Positions 59,401-64,000 of a DNA stretch of 64,000 nucleotides are shown piece after piece. Source of the stretch: Lampris incognitus (taxonomy: Eukaryota; Chordata; Actinopteri; Lampriformes; Lampridae); assembly GCF_029633865.1 (NCBI RefSeq), contig NC_079219.1:13068137-13132136 (forward strand), in the 5' to 3' direction. Made by a program: the position numbers and the translations under genes. A model generated the notes under the pieces. It worked only from the letters and a program-made list of their open reading frames with translations. It was not told the DNA's origin and made no database searches. Each line of letters opens with the position of its first letter. The stretch's first letter is position 1.

Positions 59401-62400
59401 CAAAGAGTCTGTGAAAAGAGATGAATTATTGCTTATTCTGCAAAGATATTCTAAAATGACTTGGACATATTTGTTGGTACCCCTCCCACAAAAAAAAACA
59501 AAGAATGCACAATTTTCTCTGAAATAACTCGTAACTGACAAAAGTAATTGGCGTCCACCATTGTTTATTTCATATTTCATAGAAATCACCTAGCTTTTGA
59601 CTTTTTTTTCAACGTAATATTGTAAATAAAACAATTTTTTCCATGCCATTTTCCTTTATGGGACCCTTAAACTAATATTTTGTTGCACAACCTTTAGAGG
59701 TAATCACTGCAATCAAATGTTTTCTGCAGCTCTCAGTGAGACGTCTTCATGAGCAAACAGCTCCAGCTGTCTCAGGTTTGACGGGTGTTTTCTCCATACT
59801 GCAGGTTTCAGCTCTTTACATAGACGTTCGATGGGCTTCAGATCAGGAGTCATAGAGGGCCACTTCAGAAGAGTCATGTTTTGTTCTTACCCATTCTTGA
59901 GTCATTATCCTGTTAGAGGACCCATGAGCTGTGACTGAGACAGAGCTTTCTGACACCGGCAGTTTACTTTTCGCTCCAGGATGCCTTGATAGTCTTGAGA
60001 TGCCATTGTGCCCTGCACAGATTTAAGGTACCCTGTGTCAGGCGCAGCAAAGTAGCCCCCAAACTTAACAGAGCCTCCTCCATGTTTCACTGTAGGTATA
60101 TTTTCTTTGAAAGCTTCATTTTTTTCATCTGTGAACACAGGCCTGATGTGACTCGCCAAAAAGCTCCAGTTTTGACTCATCTGGTCAAAAGACATTCTCC
60201 CAGAAGGATTGTGGCTTGTCGATATGCATGTTAGAAAATCCCAGTCTGGCTTTTTTATGTTTTTCTTTCAAAAGTGGAGTCCTCCTGGGTCTTCTCCCAA
60301 GGAGCTCATTTTCACTCAAAAAGTGATGGATATTGCGATCAGAAACCAACGTACCTTCACTTTGGAGTTCAGCTTGTAGCTCTTTGGCAGTTATCCTTGG
60401 TTCTTTTTCTACCATTTGCACTATCCTTCTGTTCCATCTGGGGGTCGATTGTCCTCTTGCGGCTGCGCCCGAGGAGGTTGGCTACAGTTCCATGGACCTT
60501 AAATTCCTTAATAATATTTGCAACTGTTGTCACAGGAACATAAAGCTGTTTGGAGATGGTCTTGTAGCATTTACCTTTACCATGTGTGTCTATAATTTTC
60601 TTTCTGATCTCCTCAGACAACTCTTTCCTTCTCTCTCTGGTCCATGTTCAGTGTGGTGCAACACAATGATACCAAACAGCACAGTGACTGCTTTTCTCCA
60701 TTTAAATAGGCTGGATAACTGATTAGATCACAAGATTGGAGACATATGTACTACTAATTAAAGAAACTAATTATAACTAACATCCAATTATTTATTATTT
60801 TTTCTAAGGGGTACCAACAAATGTGTCCAGCCAATTTTAGAATACCTTTGTAGGAAAAGCAATCATTCACCTCTTTTCCTGGCTTCTTTGCTTTATTCTA
60901 TGACATACCAAAGGCATGCAAGTACACATGATAAAACAGCTTTTAACTTCATCACTTTTCAGGGGGAATGAAGCGTTATTTCAGTCAGCTGTAAGGGAAC
61001 CAAGTTTGAGCACGTCTGTATATAAAGTCGAGGCCAACGTAATCTCATTAATAGTCTACTTGTGAAGAGCAGTGTGTCTCTCAGTTAAATAATTGTGCAG
61101 TACAAACAGGTGTACAAACCTCTCCAAACATTTTTCTTTCTCAAATAAGAACCTGAGCATTTGGGTGCTATATTCTGCAAGTATGTAGTAACTTGAATTC
61201 ATTCAATCTCACCCACTTGAAGGAACGCAAGCCTCAACAAAACATTGACTGTAAGCACACAGGAGATCAATTAAAGATTTCCAATGGAGTTTTTGACCAC
61301 TATTGGCACTATAGCGCACAGTAAGTAAAGCAGATCCCAATATTGTTTGTGTCACATGTTCTTCTAGCATGCACTCAAGGACACACATACACATGCACAT
61401 GCACATGCACGGGGATGATGCGTTATGCATTGCTGTGGACATAAGACATAAAACACAAGGAAGAGAAAAAATGAAAAAGACAGCACGAAGATGACAAGAA
61501 TGACTGCATTATTTTACTGAGGTTAGTCTTGACAATTTACTGGGCAACAGCCAATGTTACTAAATTATGTGCTTTTGAGAATTTAACATAGCCTCTAGCC
61601 ATTCTGAAGTTTGTTTGTTTTCGTTTTTTTTGCTGGACTTTCTTCTCCCCAATTATACCAGGGCAATTACCCCACTCTTTGAGCCATCCCGGTCACTGCT
61701 CCATCAGGGATCGGGGGAGGGCTGCAGACTACCACATGCCTCCTCCAATACAACTGGGGTCACCAGCCGGTTCTTTTCACCTGACAGTGAGGAGTTTCAC
61801 CAGGGGGACGTAGCACGTGGGAGGATCCCGCTATTCCCCCCAGTTCCCCCTCGAACAGGCGCCCCGACCGACCAGAGGGGTCGCTAGTGCAGCAACCAGG
61901 ACACATACCCACATCCGACTTCCCACCTGCATACACGGCCAATTGTGTCTGTGGGGACGCCCGACCAAGCCAGAGGTAACAGGGATTCAAACTGGCGATC
62001 CCTGTGTCAGTAGACAATGTAAAAGACCGCTAAGCTACCCGGATGCCCTATCCATTCTGAAGTTTTAATATGCATTTTGATCTTAAAAATAAACAAAATT
62101 AATGCTAAATAGGCTAAATTTTGATATTCTTTGTTTTTGATTGAGATGGCTTGAATGTGTAGAGGAGAGATGCTGGGTATATCAGTAGAATGATGCTGAA
62201 TATGGAGCTGCCAGGGAAGAGGAAAAGAAGAAGGCCAAAGAAGAGGTTTATTGATGTGGTGAGGGAGGACATGCAGGTGGCTGGTGTGACAGAGGAAGAT
62301 ACAGAGGACAGGAAGAGATGGAAACGGATGATCCGCTGTGGCGACCCCTAACGGGAGCAGCCAAAAGTAGTAGAGAATGCTAAATAGGCTAATTTGCATA

Positions 62401-63779
62401 CTGTGAACAATAACCATCAGATGGCATTAGCTAGCCAGATTAGATTGATAACTTTTCACTCCCTCGGCTGAAAACATCTTGTTATTAGTTACATGCAAAA
62501 TTGCCTGGTTTTACTGCTAACACTTGGTCATGTCAATGAAATTAAAAGGCGAGAATATTTGAATAATGTTTCACCCAATTTGACAGTTGGTGGATATAAC
62601 TGCTGCCATAGCCACCAATAAAACGAGAGGATCGCAAGCAGATGTAAAGAATGCCGCTTTCAAAAAAATTACTAAAAAAAGGCTTTAAGAATATTTTAAC
62701 AGGTAGAAAATGCATTCAACTTGTTTGTTAGGCTTCAAAAACACACACAACGTGTATTTTTTGAGAAACTTAGAATTTAAACAAAACAAAGTCGTTTTAA
62801 AAGGAAAACTCCACTGGATTTCTTTAACTGCGTCCCGCCCTAGTAACGCTACCTTTGGTCTTCCTCAGATGTGTTTGCGGATAACAGTGACATGATGGTG
62901 GATTTCCCAGCTCCTTGAAGGCCAATGACTCCAACCACTAACATATCTGTCTGGTCCCTCAGATACTAGAACACACATCACAACATCACTGTTTTTTCAC
63001 AGTTTCTATCTGAAGCTTTGACTAATTTCTGAATTGAAAATAAAATTCATTTTCGGGTATCACATGGCCTTCAGGCAATAATCCCTGAGGTAAATTTACC
63101 GCTCGAACATATGATACATCACTCAGATTAATTACCTAATAACTCACCTCCATGGCGCTGTCACACCAATTCATCTGATCGTCCACCAGCTTGATGCTGT
63201 GCTTCATTTTCTCCAGAGGTAGGAGTTTACTTTGACCAATCACAGCTATGTGCCACATAGACAGATTTCAGAAGTACATTTTAGTTTTCGTCAGCTGTTA
63301 TTTTACCGCCACATTATTTTAGTAGCCAATGGCTCAACTAAAAAAAAAAACATTACTTGTAAAAATAATGTTAACTTACGGTCTACAGCACTGCTCGATG
63401 CAGAAGCACCCATGCCTCGGTTCTGGATCTGGTATACTGGCTGGGTAGGACGCTGTCCCTCCCTCTCCAACTTTGAAGACCCAGCACCAGAGGGTACAGG
63501 GGTCACCTCTGGAGGTATGCCTGGCTTTCCACCATCCTCTCTGGCTTTGATTAGCATGATGGGCTTCTCAAGGACAGGGGCTCCACTGACAGGCACATTT
63601 TGAGATGGCTTGGACTACAAAGAAAGATCCAAGGGCACAAGTCAGGAGAAAATGCTTAACATGGGATAGACAATATTAAGCAAATATCTCATAAGACTAC
63701 ATACCCTTTCACCAGGGGGTTTTGCCAGTATGATAGGTGTTTTCTGAAGGACTGGTCCTGGGGGATCCTCGCTCCCATC
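44466..63779 (-). CDS. smg9: SMG9, nonsense-mediated mRNA decay factor (C-terminal 459 codons)
   Basis: Twelve minus-strand exons: 63705-63779, 63380-63614, 63148-63245, 62853-62965, 58843-58954, 56646-56741, 56365-56450, 47307-47413, 47115-47222, 46025-46150, 45716-45860, 44466-44544. They sum to 1,380 nt with matching phases. The N-terminus is beyond the window. Order: disordered region with LQKTPIILAKPPGER and QRPTQPVYQIQNRGMG; HSIKLVDDQMNWCDSAME; a G-like domain with P-loop GLQGAGKS; SGIDFYITQERVIFLDTQ; ILDHLINNDRKLPPEYNLPH; TVCHVVIVVQDWF; LFSLLPGYRGHP; and the end FHYAARIWDGVKKSSALSEY. These match vertebrate SMG9 as I remember it. SMG9 forms a complex with SMG8 and the SMG1 kinase, which phosphorylates UPF1. 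Its introns, up to 9 kb, are filled with transposable elements. Confidence 0.95.
44735..45200 (+). mobile_element. L1/Tx1 LINE 3' end in the last smg9 intron
   Basis: Plus-strand fragment coding the C-terminal zinc-knuckle-like region of an L1-type ORF2: CCLNDTENDVHFVFYCPFYC, then RPSWLFTYET, with downstream pieces in another frame (a stop near 44960). A 3' UTR with a GGGCCAAACATTTGGC-like palindrome follows. Truncated and dead. Confidence 0.7.
46675..47012 (+). repeat. Retroposon 3' end (common teleost repeat)
   Basis: Contains CCTCTGTTGCTCTCCCTGAG, GTTTCTTCCTATTTTTTCCC, CCGATGCGAGGGTCTAAGGA, CCCCTTGAGGCAAATTTGTA and a final TACAAATATAATCGACTTGA tail. This 3' end is widely scattered in teleost genomes. 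No coding part. In an smg9 intron. Confidence 0.6.
48207..48540 (+). repeat. Short LINE-derived copy (5' leader joined to 3' tail)
   Basis: Begins AGATAGAAGATGGCGCCGTA, a start typical of LINE 5' leaders. It ends TGCCCTTCTGGGATAAATAA followed by TCTGAA-type units. Only about 330 bp, so the coding interior has been deleted. In an smg9 intron. Confidence 0.55.
48871..50061 (-). mobile_element. Decayed Tc1/mariner element
   Basis: Ends CAGTTTATTAGGTACAC (left) and the inverse TTACCTAATAAACTG (right). Minus-strand pieces include HKKHESMEPSFLVSTVQARG, GSVMVWGMLP, HTLEPLIPTE, closely resembling the catalytic region of the intact DD36E protein at 27016-28056. Many stops and frame changes throughout; inactive. 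In an smg9 intron. Confidence 0.8.
50371..50788 (-). mobile_element. tRNA-derived SINE (type 2), near full length
   Basis: Minus-strand copy with head near 50788 (GGTGGCGTGGCGACC..., B box GGTTCGAATCTCCG), then GGTTGCTGCACTAGCGCCTC, GAAACTCTTCACTGTCAGG and CATGTATCGGAGGAGGCATG, ending GGGGAGAAAAGGTAAAAAAA. In an smg9 intron. Confidence 0.85.
50803..52155 (-). mobile_element. Ty3/gypsy fragment (RNase H-integrase) with LTR remnant
   Basis: Same subfamily as the 4.4-9.6 kb element. RNase H end (LAFVLSRQLRPNEQKYSTLK) joins integrase (MHRYTKAPLEQFSVPERRFD, VNVDLVGPL, LPWVMLGLRTAPKEDLQSSS). A GAATTCTGGGGGA tract at about 51093-51107 precedes an LTR-like remnant down to about 50803. Broken, several breaks and an internal loss; older than the young copy. 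Fossil, in an smg9 intron. Confidence 0.82.
53382..53525 (+). mobile_element. tRNA-derived SINE (type 2), 5'-truncated, with 17-bp target duplication
   Basis: Flanked by identical AAGAGAGTGCAACAGCT at 53365-53381 and 53526-53542. The body is the 3' half of SINE type 2 (GTATCGAAGGAGGCATGCGG ... GAGAAAAAGGGGGGGGG). It inserted into the hAT remnant, so it is younger than that copy. Confidence 0.88.
55240..55325. repeat. (ACTACTACC/AAT)n-type compound microsatellite
   Basis: CTACTACCACAACTACTAC units grading into AATAATAATAAT and GCAACAACAAC, within the hAT remnant. Confidence 0.8.
55420..56364. other. smg9 intron, no repeat recognised
   Basis: AT-rich unique-looking intron sequence up to the exon at 56365. 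Confidence 0.4.
56742..58842. other. smg9 intron with small repeat fragments
   Basis: Mostly unassigned AT-rich DNA. A SINE type 1 tail lies at 57679-57750 (GGCTCCAGCATCCTCGTGAC ... GGATAATGGATGGATGCATG, plus strand) and a TCTA/TATC microsatellite at about 58466-58495. Confidence 0.5.
59268..61018 (-). mobile_element. Tc1 element with long IR/DR-type inverted repeats, decayed
   Basis: 1,751 bp between TA dinucleotides. Outer ends CAGACGTGCTCAAATTTGCT and its inverse ending GAGCACGTCTG. Inner related repeats GACATATTTGTTGGTACCCC (about 59462) and the inverse near 60808-60830 give ~210-bp inverted repeats with internal direct repeats, as in Sleeping Beauty-like Tc1 elements. Minus-strand transposase pieces: MSEEIRKKIIDTHGKGKCYK, TVANIIKEFKVHGTVANLLG, PRITAKELQAELQSEGTLVS. 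The frame breaks near 60370 and 60190 and stops early near 59905. Dead copy in an smg9 intron. Confidence 0.88.
61622..62047 (-). mobile_element. tRNA-derived SINE (type 2), full length with target duplication
   Basis: Minus-strand copy flanked by CCATTCTGAAGTTT at 61599-61612 and 62052-62065. Head near 62047 with a B box-like GTTTGAATCCC; middle GGTTGCTGCACTAGCGACC; tail GGGGAGAAGAAAG... . In an smg9 intron. Confidence 0.88.
62118..62375 (+). mobile_element. RTE-type LINE 3' fragment with 17-bp target duplication
   Basis: Codes the last ~65 residues of the RTE ORF (MMLNMELPGKRKRRRPKKRF, MQVAGVTEEDTEDRKRW, MIRCGDP, TAA at 62349-62351). Flanked by identical AATGCTAAATAGGCTAA at 62101-62117 and 62376-62392. 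Strongly 5'-truncated; same family as 38580-39995. Confidence 0.9.
62393..62852. other. smg9 intron, no repeat recognised
   Basis: AT-rich intron sequence between the RTE fragment and the P-loop exon. Confidence 0.4.
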
Positions 63780-64000
63780 CTAATTCAAGGTAGGCCAATA
63801 GTAAGTCCTGACTTGTGAGTTGTAAAAGTGGCATCGACAGCATAATAAACAAGAAATTGCATCCCTGCCTCCCACCACCTTACCCAGGTCCACATGCTCC
63901 CTCAACAGTGCCTATAAAAACATTCATACCCATTATTTGAGCCTTATCCTAAACAGAGTTTGTTTCATCCACTACACATTTTTGTATATATTTAGTATAT

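Noticed and set aside
63890-63925. Possible further upstream smg9 exon (ALLREHVDL between TTTTTATAG and GGTAAGG)
   Set aside because: Splice signals are fair but the peptide does not match the SMG9 N-terminus I know, and the next exon begins on a codon boundary that does not fit the 28-nt length.

Overview
The window looks like chromosomal DNA of a ray-finned (percomorph-type) fish. The host genes are split into short exons with GT-AG or GC-AG introns. Most of the rest is a teleost-style mixture of Tc1/mariner, hAT, L1/Tx1, L2 and RTE elements, tRNA-derived SINEs, Ty3/gypsy, BEL/Pao and ERV fossils, and long CA/GT microsatellites. I see no rRNA, CRISPR, bacterial operon or confident functional tRNA gene.

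Host genes. Three gene models were assembled by hand from splice signals and matching intron phases, all on the minus strand. (1) A two-domain Ly6/uPAR (PLAUR-like) gene at 20477-22581: five exons summing to 624 nt, 207 codons plus stop. (2) A tandem paralogue at 36194-38293 with the same exon layout (46/116/147/111/200 nt against 46/117/147/111/203). One nucleotide is missing in its exon 2 and its second domain has lost cysteines, so it may be decaying. (3) The last 12 coding exons (459 codons plus stop) of smg9, a nonsense-mediated-decay factor, from 63779 down to 44466; its N-terminus lies beyond the right edge. A uPAR-like gene beside smg9, in this order and strand, resembles the human PLAUR-IRGC-SMG9 neighbourhood. 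A possible exon pair of an unidentified plus-strand gene lies at 18385-18751.

Layout. 1-1500: 3' end of a gypsy element. 1.9-4.3 kb: DNA-transposon debris and the C-terminal end of a hAT transposase. 4425-9617: a young gypsy element with near-identical LTRs that split this hAT copy; it carries an LTR-like insertion of its own. 9.8-12.2 kb: a MITE, tRNA-like duplications and palindromes. 12.25-13.6 kb: a related gypsy 3' fragment. 13.7-15.3 kb: an L1/Tx1 LINE split by a retroposon tail. 15.3-18.0 kb: BEL/Pao remains. 18-22.6 kb: host region with the first uPAR-like gene. 23.0-24.2 kb: a decayed Tc1-like element. 24.7-25.9 kb: SINEs. 26-30.7 kb: ERV remains carrying an open-frame DD36E Tc1/mariner element (26869-28088). 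31.4-32.9 kb: a SINE with a long CA tract, then GTGGGC/GCCCAC-rich blocks flanking a possible DUF4806-type last exon. 33.4-36.0 kb: an L2 LINE nested in a MITE. 36.2-38.3 kb: the second uPAR-like gene. 38.6-42.2 kb: an RTE LINE, a hAT fragment and an env-like/LTR fossil. 44-64 kb: smg9, whose introns hold L1, Tc1, hAT, gypsy, SINE and RTE copies.

Working together. The Ly6/uPAR proteins are predicted secreted or GPI-anchored surface proteins. SMG9 acts with SMG1 and SMG8 in mRNA surveillance. No functional link between them is implied; the shared neighbourhood is syntenic.
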